From NCBI RefSeq assembly GCF_014202075.1, contig NZ_JACHFZ010000001.1, positions 496,001 through 560,000 on the forward strand: DNA of 64,000 nt, given 5' to 3'. Shown here one piece after another: positions 1-12,055 of the stretch. The DNA comes from Brevundimonas basaltis (GTDB lineage: Bacteria; Pseudomonadota; Alphaproteobacteria; Caulobacterales; Caulobacteraceae). Position 1 is the stretch's first letter. Every line of letters starts with the position of its first letter. The translations under genes were made by a program, and so were the position numbers. Under the pieces are notes generated by a model. That model was given only the letters and a program-made list of their open reading frames with translations, had not been told where the DNA came from and ran no database searches.

Positions 1-1
1 C

Positions 2-352
2 GAAGACGCCCGCAAATATGCGGCGCGGGAGGTCCGGCGAGGGTCGAAATACGACGGTATCATCCTCGACCCGCCGAAATACGGGCGGGGGCCGACGGGG
101 GAGGTGTGGCGTCTGTTCGACGATTTGCCGGGGTTGCTGAAGGACTGCGCGGCCCTGCTGTCGGACGATGCGTCGTTCCTGCTGCTTAACGCGTACGCGG
201 CGCGGATTTCGGGGCTGTCGCTGGCGCATCTGATGGCCGAGGCCACGGCGGATCGGGGCGGCGTCATCGACTGGGGCGAACTGGCGCTGGCCGAGGACGG
301 ACCGGACGGGCGGGCGATCGGGCTGAGCTTCTTCGCGCGGTGGAGCGCCTGA
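2..352 (+). CDS. Class I SAM-dependent RNA methyltransferase, 5'-truncated by the window edge
   Basis: This is the last 116 codons of a methyltransferase whose N-terminus lies outside the window. The visible part opens in the middle of a Rossmann fold. The motif LDPPKYGRG, about 22-30 codons in, is the motif IV catalytic loop of COG1092-type (RlmI/RlmK-like) enzymes that methylate bases in rRNA. The rest matches the last strands of the fold, ending FFARWSA. The stop codon overlaps the ATG of the next gene by one base (ctgatg), so the two RNA methyltransferases are probably translated together. The family is secure; the target base cannot be told from this fragment. Confidence 0.75.
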   Translation, partial: EDARKYAAREVRRGSKYDGIILDPPKYGRGPTGEVWRLFDDLPGLLKDCAALLSDDASFLLLNAYAARISGLSLAHLMAEATADRGGVIDWGELALAEDGPDGRAIGLSFFARWSA

Positions 353-1145
353 TGGCGGACCGGCTGATCACCTCGCTGACCAATGACACGGTCAAGGCCG
401 TGCGCGCCCTGCACATGCGCAAGGAGCGCGAGGCGACGGGGCGGTTCCTGGCCGAGGGGCTGAAATTCATCGGCGAGGCGCTGGATCAGGGCCGGACGCC
501 GAAGCTGCTGCTCGTCGGCGAGGAGGCGCGGCCGCATCCGCTGCTGGAGCGGGCGAAAGCCGAGACCCGGGCCGCCGGGGGTGAGGTGGTGGCGGTGACC
601 CACGCCATCCTTGAGAAGATCAGCCGGCGGGACAATCCGCAGACCGTTCTGGGCGTTTTCGAGCAGGTCTATACGCCGCTGACGGCGATCGTGCCGGGGA
701 CGGCGCCGTGCTGGGTGGCGCTGGAGCAGGTGCGGGACCCGGGCAATCTGGGGACCATCATCCGCACGGCCGACGCGGCGGGCTGCGGGGGGGTGGTGCT
801 GATCGGGGACTGTGTCGATCCCTATTCCGTCGAGGCGGTCCGGGCGACTATGGGATCGGCCTTCGCGGTGGCCATCGCCCAGGCCTCGGCGGCCGAATTC
901 CTGGCCTGGCGGGACAACTGGCCCGGCAGCGTGATCGGGACGCGGCTGGACGCCGCCACGGGCTATCGGGAGGCTGATATCCAGCGCCCGGCCCTGATCC
1001 TCATGGGCAATGAGCAGGCCGGGCTGACGGATGCGCTGGCGGCGGCCTGCGACGTCAACGTCAAGATCCCGATGCGGGGGCGGGCCGACAGCCTGAACCT
1101 GGCGATCGCCACGGGGATCATGGTCTATGCGGTGACGGATCAGGC

Positions 1146-1149
<4 letters not shown>
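352..1149 (+). CDS. TrmH/SpoU-family RNA 2'-O-methyltransferase
   Basis: A 265-residue SpoU methyltransferase. The N-terminal third (starting [12 protein letters not shown]) is the RNA-binding domain common in RlmB/TrmH-like proteins. The C-terminal knot domain shows the three family motifs: [17 protein letters not shown] near residue 130, [11 protein letters not shown] near 212, and SLNLAIA near 246. It transfers a methyl group from SAM to a ribose 2'-OH in tRNA or rRNA; the exact nucleotide is not predictable here. A GTG lies four codons upstream, but the ATG overlapping the previous stop is the better start. The gene converges on dnaE and the last four bases overlap its end. Confidence 0.85.
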
Positions 1150-4616
<3,467 letters not shown>

Positions 4617-4653
4617 ACCGGGTCCTTCGTCAGGTGAGCCCCTGTCATGGACC

Positions 4654-4824
4654 GAGTCTCACATCGCGGGCGACCGCGACACCCGAAAGCGGCGCGGACG
4701 GCGGCGGGACCGGGGACCGGCTGTGGATGAGCCGGGGCGTGACGAAAAAACGGTGTGGCGGAGTCGGCAGAGTCGGCGCCGAAATTGGGTGTGGCAGAGT
4801 GGGCAGAGTCGACATCGGGGAGTC
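4654..4824. promoter_or_regulatory. GANTC (CcrM) site cluster with a 23-bp direct repeat upstream of dnaE
   Basis: The gap between dnaE and the sidA-like gene holds GAGTC at 4654, 4761, 4770, 4806 and 4820, four of them within 64 bp. GANTC is the CcrM methylation site and the recognition context of GcrA in Caulobacterales. A 23-bp direct repeat (4752-4774 and 4788-4810, two mismatches) carries three of these sites. On the dnaE coding strand the repeat core reads GACTCTGCC. The function in dnaE cell-cycle control is my inference. Confidence 0.5.
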
Positions 4825-4866
4825 GGCGAGAGCCGCCGTTCAGGGCGACCTGATCGCCCTGCCGCA

Positions 4867-4962
4867 TCAGGCCGCCGTGGTCAGCAGCGCCGCCTGCCAC
4901 ATCACCCAGACGAAGCCGCCGCACGACGCCAGCGACAGTGCATCCCGAACCCAACGCGCCAT
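4867..4962 (-). CDS. sidA: 31-residue SOS-controlled membrane peptide, SidA-like division inhibitor candidate
   Basis: A 31-codon gene that is too short for usual ORF calling. It begins MARWVRDALSLASC and continues as one hydrophobic helix rich in Gly, Val and Trp (about residues 12-28), ending LLTTAA. A strong Shine-Dalgarno (GGAGG) lies at the right distance before the ATG, and a perfect LexA box (GTTC-N7-GTTC, 4982-4996) lies 20 bp upstream. Caulobacter SidA is a 29-residue inner-membrane protein, induced by DNA damage, that stops division at the FtsW/FtsN stage. Size, single membrane span, LexA control and position near dnaE all fit. The symbol is given on that basis; I could not align it to SidA itself, so treat the name as probable. 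Confidence 0.65.
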   Translation of the reverse strand: MARWVRDALSLASCGGFVWVMWQAALLTTAA

Positions 4963-4981
4963 GACGGCCTCCTTCGTGCGT

Positions 4982-4996
4982 GTTCCGGGTATGTTC
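4982..4996 (-). promoter_or_regulatory. LexA (SOS) box of the sidA-like gene
   Basis: The sequence GTTCCGGGTATGTTC is a perfect match to the alphaproteobacterial LexA operator GTTC-N7-GTTC. It lies 20 bp before the peptide start codon. On the minus strand TTGCAA and TAGGAA spaced by 17 bases just upstream could be the -35 and -10, so the box would overlap the -10 and the start of transcription. A third GTTC lies nearby at about 5009. The box also lies about 40 bp before the divergent gene at 5035. Confidence 0.8.
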
Positions 4997-5034
4997 CTAT
5001 TCTTGTTTTGTTCTTTTTGCAATAGCCTCGCTTA

Positions 5035-5748
5035 ATGATCCCGCATCAAGTTAGCTTCCGCTCACGACGCTATCTCGCAGCATTTGCCAGACTGGCTTGG
5101 ATGCCAGCGCTGCTTCTGTGGATTGCTGACACTTGGTTGACCCCGCTCCTTCCAGTTTATGTTTGGCCCGCCCTGTTCCTCGGTCTGTCCGTCTTGTCGG
5201 CCGGATTCGTATTGGGTGAGGCGGCTCACGGGAAAGGCCCGCTCACGCGACTGCAAAGAGCAATGTCCCCGGTTACGTTTAAGCCGTTGATCTATCGGGA
5301 TCGGTCGGACAGCGGTGATCGCGAGATTTCGCTCTGGGCGGCTCTGAAGGCCAAGCCCGGCCGCGAACTGACGATCGAGGCCATCTATCTGGCGGAGGTG
5401 CACTACGTTGATGGGACCTTCGTTTGGGAGAAGCGTGACAGGCTGACGGCTGCAGCCGTCAGGGTGCCTCCCAGCGGGGAACTGGAGTGGCAGCTACTTT
5501 CGCGGAACCAACAGTCTCGTCAGCTTAGTCCCACGCTTGGCGATAAGTATGGTGGTGCCTCTGGGTGGGTAAGAGTCGATGTCGCGGTCGCCGGGCGCGG
5601 GTTTAGCGCCCACCACTCTTATCATGTGATGTTAGGTGACCTCCCAGCCCCGATCACAGCGCTTCCCGTTGCGCCGCCCACAGCAGACAAGGCTGACATA
5701 GCCGCTGATCAAGTGCGTGAGGCGACCCTCTCGGTGAAGAGCGCGTAA
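5035..5748 (+). CDS. Unrecognised membrane-anchored protein, AT-richer than neighbours
   Basis: I do not recognise this 237-residue protein. Residues about 17-62 form two hydrophobic segments (around LAWMPALLLWIADTWLT and VYVWPALFLGLSVLSAGFVLG). The remaining 170 residues look like a soluble beta-rich domain containing LWAALKAKPGRELTIEAIYLAE and a terminal PAPITALPVAPPTADKAD linker. The base composition is clearly lower in GC than the genes around it and codon choice is less biased, which suggests recent acquisition. No good Shine-Dalgarno precedes the ATG, so the start may lie downstream. It is divergent from the sidA-like gene and shares its LexA-boxed intergenic region. Confidence 0.6.
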   Translation: MIPHQVSFRSRRYLAAFARLAWMPALLLWIADTWLTPLLPVYVWPALFLGLSVLSAGFVLGEAAHGKGPLTRLQRAMSPVTFKPLIYRDRSDSGDREISLWAALKAKPGRELTIEAIYLAEVHYVDGTFVWEKRDRLTAAAVRVPPSGELEWQLLSRNQQSRQLSPTLGDKYGGASGWVRVDVAVAGRGFSAHHSYHVMLGDLPAPITALPVAPPTADKADIAADQVREATLSVKSA

Positions 5749-5865
5749 GGACTGGCGGCCAAGTTTCAACGTATCGGGCTCGCTCGACCTGAAAATGCTA
5801 TGCTGCCTGCAGCAGACGCCACCAGTCATCCGCCTTCCGGCGGCAGGCGTCGCGGGATGACGATC

Positions 5866-5982
5866 ATGGCCAAGGGTCAAGCGCGCAGCAACAAGGAAAT
5901 CCGCAAGCCGAAGGCGGAGAAGGCCAAACCGGCGGTATCGGTGGGGACCTCGCCCTTCACCCAGGCGCCGGGGAAGAAGTAG
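5866..5982 (+). CDS. Small basic protein (38 aa) of the MAKGQ-type
   Basis: A 38-residue Lys/Arg-rich peptide beginning MAKGQARSNKEIRKPKAEK and ending FTQAPGKK. Very short proteins with this MAKGQ.R.N.E..KPK start are common conserved hypotheticals in alphaproteobacteria; their role is unknown. The high charge suggests nucleic-acid or ribosome contact, but that is a guess. An in-frame ATG at 5857 would add three residues. The gene is followed by the REP-like hairpin cluster. Confidence 0.6.
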   Translation: MAKGQARSNKEIRKPKAEKAKPAVSVGTSPFTQAPGKK

Positions 5983-6004
5983 GTCGCTCCGAGGCGTCCG
6001 GAGC

Positions 6005-6214
6005 CTTGTCATCCCGGACGTCGCGAAGCGGCGATCCGGGACGGCAAGGCGCAGAATGCCGCTCCCGGAAATCGTTCGCGATTGTCCGGGAGACTGGTGG
6101 CGATCCGAGCCAGCCCAACCTGTGGCCCGGACAGCCGCTGCGCAGCTTCCGGGCCGGTCATGATCTTTGCGAACCCGTCCCGGATCGTCGCTTCGCGACG
6201 TCCGGGATGACAAG
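6005..6214. repeat. Cluster of four REP-like hairpins, outer pair inverted
   Basis: The 336 bp between the small basic gene and the membrane protein holds no gene I can support but does hold four hairpins built on the same core (tcccgga ... tccggga): 6005-6041, 6062-6092, 6124-6155 and 6178-6214. The first and last are 37-bp inverted copies of each other with one mismatch. The second is an almost perfect stem with a TTCG loop. This is the layout of repetitive extragenic palindromes that are mobilised by RAYT-type transposases. No transposase is encoded here. Confidence 0.75.
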
Positions 6215-6318
6215 GTGCGGTCCTGCAATGCCCCTCCCTCTCCCCTGCCCCGCGAGCGCCCTTGCGCCGTTGCGCCTTGACCGCATAGCTTCGGCGTTAA
6301 CCATCGGGAGCAGACGGC

Positions 6319-6777
6319 ATGAATGACGTTGCAGCGGAGGCCGCCGTCGTCGGGCGGAACGACAAGGGCCGTAGCAACGGCGGCCTGTTCCGGTTCCTGC
6401 CCGGCTTTGTGCTGATCCTGGTGCTGTTCATCGCCGGCCAGCTGATCTTCAGGGATCCGCGCGCCGTCCTGTTCGACATCGAGGGCTACAAGCTGGCCTG
6501 GGTCGAGGTGCTGATGGTGGCGGCCGCCATCGTGGCCATGGCCGAACAGCTGAAGGTGTCCAAACCGGGCGTGAACCAGATCAACGAGGCCCTGCTGATC
6601 GGGCTGGTCGCCGTGGTGCAGATCGTGCTGTTCACCCTGGGGGCCTCGGGCGTGGCGGGGTTCGACATGTTCGCCAACACCGAGTTCGTGCTGCTGACCC
6701 TGATCAACGTCGCCCAGACGGTGGTGGCCTTCCAGATCAACGCCGCGACGCTGATGCGGACGATCAGCTCGGGGTGA
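6319..6777 (+). CDS. Conserved four-helix membrane protein, function unknown
   Basis: A 152-residue inner-membrane protein with four predicted transmembrane helices at about residues 26-44, 58-76, 90-108 and 120-140. It has a short soluble N-terminus rich in Ala, Val and Gly. I do not recognise a functional family or any catalytic motif. GGGAG lies six bases before the start codon. It is flanked by REP-like hairpins on both sides, so it is probably a single-gene transcript. Confidence 0.7.
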   Translation: MNDVAAEAAVVGRNDKGRSNGGLFRFLPGFVLILVLFIAGQLIFRDPRAVLFDIEGYKLAWVEVLMVAAAIVAMAEQLKVSKPGVNQINEALLIGLVAVVQIVLFTLGASGVAGFDMFANTEFVLLTLINVAQTVVAFQINAATLMRTISSG

Positions 6778-6854
6778 GCCGCCGGCCGTCAGTGCGGCCC
6801 TCGTCGTCGGGCGCGGTGCGCCTTCCTCCACCCCTCCACCGCTCCGCGGTCCCC

Positions 6855-6879
6855 CTCCCCATCGCTTCGCGACAGGGAG
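6855..6879. repeat. REP-like hairpin between the membrane protein and lolD
   Basis: A stem formed by ctccc/gggag arms and a tcgc-ttc-gcga tip, a common Caulobacterales extragenic palindrome pattern. It lies in the 130-bp gap between convergent genes and could end lolD transcription, although it lacks a clear T-run. Confidence 0.45.
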
Positions 6880-6907
6880 GAGACAGAGGGCCCCCGCCGC
6901 ATTGAAG

Positions 6908-7607
<700 letters not shown>

Positions 7608-7615
<8 letters not shown>

Positions 7616-8912
7616 AGCGGAGGGCCTCCACCGGATCCATTTTGGCGGCCCGCCACGAAGGCAGCAGGCTGGCGACGCAGGACATGAAGACGGACCACAA
7701 CGTGACCCAGAGGACGTCCCAGGGGTCGACCTCGGCCGGGATGGACTCGAGCATATAGACGTCGGCGTCGAACAGGCGGACCTGGAACAGCCATTCGAGG
7801 AAATGCTGGATGCTGCCGATGTTGAGGCAGAACAGCAGGCCGAGGACGAGGCCGGTGATGGTCCCCGCCACACCGATGGCGGCGCCGGCGATGAAGAAGA
7901 TGCGCAGCATGGAGGACTGGCTGGCTCCGACGGTGCGCAGGATGGCGATGTCGCGGGTCTTGTTCTTCACCAGCATGACGATGCCGGAGATGATGTTGAG
8001 CGCGGCGATAGCGACGACGAGGCCGAGGATGATGCTCATGGCCACGCGCTCGACCTTGAGCGCGCCCCAGAAGGCGGCGAGGCGGTCGCGCCAGTCGCTG
8101 ACGATGGCGGCGCCGCCCACGGCCTCGCGGACGGGGGTCAGCAGGGTCTCGACGCGGTCGGGCTCGGCCACCTTGAGCTCGATGACGTCCCAGACGCCTT
8201 CCTTGGCGAAGAACAGCTGGGCCTGCTCCAGCGGCATGAAAATGAAGGCGCGGTCGAAGTCGGCGGTGCCGGAGCTGAAGGTGCCGCCAACGCGGTAGGT
8301 CTTCTCCAGCCCGCCGAGATTGCCGAGGGCGCTGTCGGCGCCGGTCGGCGAATAGAGGGTGATCGGGTCGCCGACGCGCAGGCCCATGCCGTCGGCGAGG
8401 GCCTTGCCGATCAGGATATTGTCGCCCCCATACGCGCCCTGACCGAAGCTGCGGCGGGCCTCTTCCGACAGGCTCTCGTTGACGTACTGCATTGAGCCCA
8501 GGTCCTGCGGGCGCAGGCCGCGCACCATGGCGCCCGTCGTGACGCCGGCGGCGCGGACGATGCTCTGGTTCTCGATCAGGGGTGTGACGCTGACCACGCC
8601 GGGGACGGCGGCGATGCGATCGAGGGCGGCGTCGCGGGTCGGATCGACCAGCACCTGGCCCTGGACGTACATGTGGCCGTTGAAGGACAGCATGCGGTCC
8701 AGCAGCTCGTTGCGGAAGCCGGCCATGATGCTCATCACCACGATCAGGGCCATCACCGCCAGGGCGATGGCGACGTAGGAGATGATGGCGATCAGGGCGA
8801 TGCCGCCCTCGCGCCGGCGGGCCCGCAGATAGCGCAGGGCGAGGCCGAACTCCCAGGCGGAGAAGGGGCCGGCGGGCTTCGGGGTCTTCAACGGCGCGGT
8901 CGCGTCCGTCAT
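7608..8912 (-). CDS. lolC: Lipoprotein-releasing ABC transporter permease LolC/E
   Basis: A 434-residue permease. A short N-terminal tail leads to one transmembrane helix (about residues 35-60, after the [15 protein letters not shown] motif), then a large MacB-like periplasmic domain, and three C-terminal FtsX-type helices from about residue 280 on (the [19 protein letters not shown] region). Alphaproteobacteria often have a single LolC/E protein acting as a homodimer, and I see no second permease here. The start at MTDATAPL gives an ATGA overlap with the proS stop, showing translational coupling. Confidence 0.92.
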
Positions 8913-10225
8913 GCGGTCAGCCTCGTCATGGCCTGGTCGAGAGGGATGGAGACTTTTTCGCCGGTGGCGCGGCGCTTGAGCTCGACCACGCCGTCGGCGA
9001 GGCCCTTGGGCCCGATGGTCAGCTGCCACGGCACGCCGATCAGGTCGGCGGTGGCGAACTTGCCGCCGGGGCGCTCGTCGGTGTCGTCATAGAGCACATC
9101 CTTGCCGGCGGCCTCCAGTCTGGCCACGGCGTCTTCGCAGGCGGCGGAACAAGCGGCGTCGCTGGACCGCAGGTTGATGACGACGACGTCGAACGGGGCG
9201 ACGGCGTCGGGCCAGATGATCCCGGCCTCGTCGTGGCCGGCCTCGATGATGGCGCCCAGCAGGCGGGAGACCCCGACGCCATAGGAGCCCATGTGGACAT
9301 CCGTGTCCTTGCCGTCGGGGCCGGCGACCCGGGCCTTCATCGGCGCCGAGTATTTGGTCCCGAAGTAGAAGATGTGGCCGACCTCGATGCCGCGGGCCGA
9401 AAGGCGGTCGCCCTCGGCGGTCTCGCGCTCGAAGCGCGCGGCGTCGTGCATTTCCTCGGTGGCGGCGTAGAGGGCGGTGCGCTCGTCGACGATGGACTGC
9501 AGGTCGTTCCAGTCGACGTCGCCGCCGGGAGCGGGCATCTCGACCAGTTTGCGGTCGCAGAACACCTCGCTCTCGCCGGTGTCAGCCAGGACGATGAACT
9601 CGTGCGAGAGGTCGCCGCCGATCGGGCCGGTGTCGGCGCGCATCGGCACCGCCTTCAGTCCCATGCGGGCGAAGGTGTTGAGATAGGCCACGAACATGCG
9701 GTTGTAGGATTTGCGGGCGGCGGCCTCGTCGATGTCGAAGCTGTAGGCGTCCTTCATCAGGAATTCGCGGCCGCGCATGACGCCGAAGCGCGGCCGGCGC
9801 TCGTCGCGGAATTTCCACTGGATGTGGAAGAGATTGAGCGGCAGCGACTTGTAGCTCTTCACATAGCCGCGGAAGATGTCGGTGATCATCTCCTCATTGG
9901 TCGGGCCATACAGCAACTCGCGCTCGTGCCGGTCGGTGATGCGCAGCATCTCGGGGCCGTAGGCGTCGTAGCGGCCGGACTCGCGCCACAGATCGGCCAG
10001 CTGCAGGGTGGGCATCAGCAGTTCGACGGCCCCTGCCCTGACCTGCTCCTCGCGGACGATCTGCTCGATCTTGCGCAGCACGCGCAGGCCGAGCGGCAGC
10101 CAGGCGTAGATGCCGGCGGCCTCCTGCCGGATCAGACCGGCGCGCAGCATCAGCTTGTGCGAGACGATCTGGGCGTCGGACGGCGCTTCCTTGAGCGTGG
10201 GCAGAAAGTAGCGCGACAGACGCAT
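8909..10225 (-). CDS. proS: Prolyl-tRNA synthetase, short editing-less type
   Basis: A 438-residue class II aminoacyl-tRNA synthetase that charges tRNA-Pro. Visible class II elements include motif 1 around the [12 protein letters not shown] segment, motif 2 in [19 protein letters not shown] and motif 3 near [13 protein letters not shown]. The editing insert of the long bacterial enzyme is absent, as is usual for alphaproteobacteria. The C-terminal anticodon-binding domain follows (VVINLRSSD onward). It is first in an operon with lolC and lolD, with overlapping stop and start codons. Confidence 0.96.
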   Translation of the reverse strand: MRLSRYFLPTLKEAPSDAQIVSHKLMLRAGLIRQEAAGIYAWLPLGLRVLRKIEQIVREEQVRAGAVELLMPTLQLADLWRESGRYDAYGPEMLRITDRHERELLYGPTNEEMITDIFRGYVKSYKSLPLNLFHIQWKFRDERRPRFGVMRGREFLMKDAYSFDIDEAAARKSYNRMFVAYLNTFARMGLKAVPMRADTGPIGGDLSHEFIVLADTGESEVFCDRKLVEMPAPGGDVDWNDLQSIVDERTALYAATEEMHDAARFERETAEGDRLSARGIEVGHIFYFGTKYSAPMKARVAGPDGKDTDVHMGSYGVGVSRLLGAIIEAGHDEAGIIWPDAVAPFDVVVINLRSSDAACSAACEDAVARLEAAGKDVLYDDTDERPGGKFATADLIGVPWQLTIGPKGLADGVVELKRRATGEKVSIPLDQAMTRLTA

Positions 10226-10300
10226 GGGCGGACTCCGGGGACAGAGGTGGAGAACCGCTTTAGCCGGGAGAGCGGGGCGAAAGCTAGGCCAAGTGAGGAG

Positions 10301-10328
10301 GGCTTAGGGCTTGGGGCTTAGGAATTAG
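10301..10328. repeat. Degenerate heptamer run, inverted copy of the CTAAGCC array
   Basis: Four units of the form ggcttag, ggcttgg, ggcttag and gaattag. They are the reverse complement of the array at 10381-10422, 52 bp away, so the two runs can pair into a long stem. They lie between proS and the DUF3088 gene. Confidence 0.7.
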
Positions 10329-10380
10329 GGGGGTTCCGGAGATCACCTCGACACCCTCGCTCCAAAACTTGGTCCCATGC

Positions 10381-10422
10381 CTAAGCCCTAAGCCCTAAGC
10401 CCTAAGCCCTAAGCCCTAAGCC
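10381..10422. repeat. Six perfect tandem copies of CTAAGCC
   Basis: Six perfect tandem copies of a 7-bp unit directly follow the DUF3088 gene (minus strand). A degenerate inverted run lies at 10301-10328. The structure could form a stem of about 20 bp and act as a transcription or mRNA 3'-end signal, or simply be a slippage-prone microsatellite. Confidence 0.9.
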
Positions 10423-10428
10423 CTTCCT

Positions 10429-10767
10429 TCACGGATGCGGCCGGCCGATGCCGTAACGCGCTGCCAGATAGGGGATGATGGCGTGATCCTGGAGAAAGCG
10501 GCGGCCGGTGGCGGCGCTGGTTTCGGCGTCGGGCCAGTCGAACGCGCCGTCGAGGACCAGGATCGGACAGGACTGGTGCGCCTCGCCAACCGCCTCAATC
10601 ACCGGCGGGCGGGGACGGGGGTGGTCAAGACGGGTGATGTCCAGATGCGACTTGAGGGCCGGATAGAAAGCCAGCACGCCCTCGACGAAGGCGCCGGCGG
10701 GGCAGAACCACGGGCCGCCGTCGTCGTCATGCCAGTCGGGGTTCAGGAGAAACAGGCGATCGGTCAT
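10429..10767 (-). CDS. DUF3088 family protein
   Basis: A 112-residue cytosolic protein that matches my memory of the DUF3088 family: it starts MTDRLFLLNPDWHDDDG, has the conserved WFCPAGAFVEG near residue 20 and QSCPILVLDG near 66. The fold resembles thioredoxin/glutathione-S-transferase N-domains, with the two cysteines at the positions noted, but the reaction is unknown. It lies nine bases after the DUF1467 gene stop on the same strand, so it is probably in the mce transcript. Confidence 0.75.
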   Translation of the reverse strand: MTDRLFLLNPDWHDDDGGPWFCPAGAFVEGVLAFYPALKSHLDITRLDHPRPRPPVIEAVGEAHQSCPILVLDGAFDWPDAETSAATGRRFLQDHAIIPYLAARYGIGRPHP

Positions 10768-10775
10768 CGGTTACC

Positions 10776-11042
10776 TCAGGCGGGCGGGGCCAGATCCGGC
10801 AGCGGCATCCAGCCGATGAAGACCAGCACCATGACAACGGCCCAGACGATAAGCGAGACCCAGCTGGTGGTGATGAATTTGCGCTTCAGCCGGGGATCGG
10901 CGGGGGCCCCCCACTGGCCGCCGTCGGTGGGGCGTTCCTGCGCGCCCTGCGTCATGCCCAGCGGCAGGACCGCGAACAGCACTACCCACCAGCAGACAAT
11001 GTAGATGGCCAGCATGGTGACCGGCCCGATCGGCATGTCCAT
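10776..11042 (-). CDS. DUF1467 family membrane protein
   Basis: An 88-residue protein with two transmembrane helices (about residues 8-28 and 58-78) joined by a charged cytosolic loop containing ADPRLKRKFITTSWVS. This is the DUF1467 pattern, a family found next to methylmalonyl-CoA epimerase in many alphaproteobacteria. Its start codon overlaps the mce stop, so the two are translationally coupled. The function is unknown. Confidence 0.82.
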   Translation of the reverse strand: MDMPIGPVTMLAIYIVCWWVVLFAVLPLGMTQGAQERPTDGGQWGAPADPRLKRKFITTSWVSLIVWAVVMVLVFIGWMPLPDLAPPA

Positions 11043-11467
11043 CAGTGGGCTCCCTGTTTCGGCGTTTCCATCAGTTCGACCAGCACCCCACCCATGTCCT
11101 TCGGATGGACGAAGATGATGGGCGTGCCGTGGGCGCCGATGCGCGGCTCGCCCGTGCCGAGAATGGTCGCGCCCTTGGCGCGGAGCGCATCACGCGCCGC
11201 CAGGATATCCTCGACCTCGAAACAGACGTGATGCTGGCCGCCCTTTGGGTTCTTGGCGAGGAAGCCGTGGATGGGACTGCCGTCGCCGAGCGGCTCGATC
11301 AGCTCGATCTGGCTGTTGGGCAGGTCGACGAAGCAGACGCGGACGCCCTGGGCCGGCAGGTCGAAAGGTTCATGCGCCTTCGTCGCGCCGAGCAGGTCGC
11401 GATACAGGGCGACGCTGGCCTCGATGGACGGGGTGGCGACGCCGACGTGATTCAGTCTTCCGATCAT
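11042..11467 (-). CDS. mce: Methylmalonyl-CoA epimerase
   Basis: A 141-residue glyoxalase-fold enzyme that interconverts (S)- and (R)-methylmalonyl-CoA in propionyl-CoA breakdown. Metal-ligand segments are visible: LNHVGVATPS near residue 5, GGQHHVCFEVEDI near 76 and GVLVELMETP near the end. The length is normal for the family. It is followed by overlapping DUF1467 and DUF3088 genes, a typical alphaproteobacterial arrangement. The mutase genes are not in this window. Confidence 0.92.
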   Translation of the reverse strand: MIGRLNHVGVATPSIEASVALYRDLLGATKAHEPFDLPAQGVRVCFVDLPNSQIELIEPLGDGSPIHGFLAKNPKGGQHHVCFEVEDILAARDALRAKGATILGTGEPRIGAHGTPIIFVHPKDMGGVLVELMETPKQGAH

Positions 11468-11521
11468 GAAAGGGACTTAGCCGGTCCGGCGGCGCGGGAG
11501 AAGGCCGCCGGGGTGCGGCGC

Positions 11522-11968
11522 TCAGTCCGGCAGGCAGCCGAAAGGCAGAGGTTCGGGACGCTCGAGCGTCACCCGCCGGCCGCCGTCAGCCCAGCGCAGG
11601 GCGTGGACGCTCAGACCGGCGGCCTCAGCGGGCAGGCGCGCCTGCAGGTGAATGGCTGCGCCCGGATCGAGCCCGCCGACCCGGGCGCTGACGGGGGCGC
11701 CGACGACCCGGCCGCTGCGGTCATGGAAGTGGATCTCGACTGACACCGCGGTGCGCGGTGTGCTCGCGATATTGGTCAAGGCGCCCCGCCAGGTGCGGCC
11801 GCCGAGGGCCTCCCGCACCACCTCGTTGCGGGTGAGCGCCACACCGTTCCGGTCGCCGCCAATCCTCAGGGCGAGGATCGGGGAGCTGATCGCCGCCCGA
11901 GACGACACGGGAGCGAAGGGCGCGACCCATCCGCGCCGGTCGCCCACGATCTCCGCCGTATTGGCCAT
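11522..11968 (-). CDS. Hypothetical protein, divergent from the winged-helix regulator
   Basis: A 148-residue protein beginning MANTAEIVGDRRGW. It lacks a signal peptide or membrane helix and appears beta-rich; the segment TWRGALTNIASTPRTAVSVEIHF resembles an immunoglobulin-like strand pair. I do not recognise the family. Its reading frame stays open far upstream only because it shadows the regulator gene; the ATG at 11968 with GGAGG eight bases ahead is the real start. It is divergent from the regulator with 87 bp between, so it may be its target. Confidence 0.6.
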   Translation of the reverse strand: MANTAEIVGDRRGWVAPFAPVSSRAAISSPILALRIGGDRNGVALTRNEVVREALGGRTWRGALTNIASTPRTAVSVEIHFHDRSGRVVGAPVSARVGGLDPGAAIHLQARLPAEAAGLSVHALRWADGGRRVTLERPEPLPFGCLPD

Positions 11969-12055
11969 TGCCTCGCCTCCGTCGATAAGTGAGGCTTGCA
12001 CCCTGCCTGGCGCGACGGTGAGCGGCATGAGCAAGTCGTGAGGTCCTGCTGAAAA

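Noticed and set aside
10301..10422. CRISPR array
   Set aside because: The unit is seven bases in direct tandem with no spacers.
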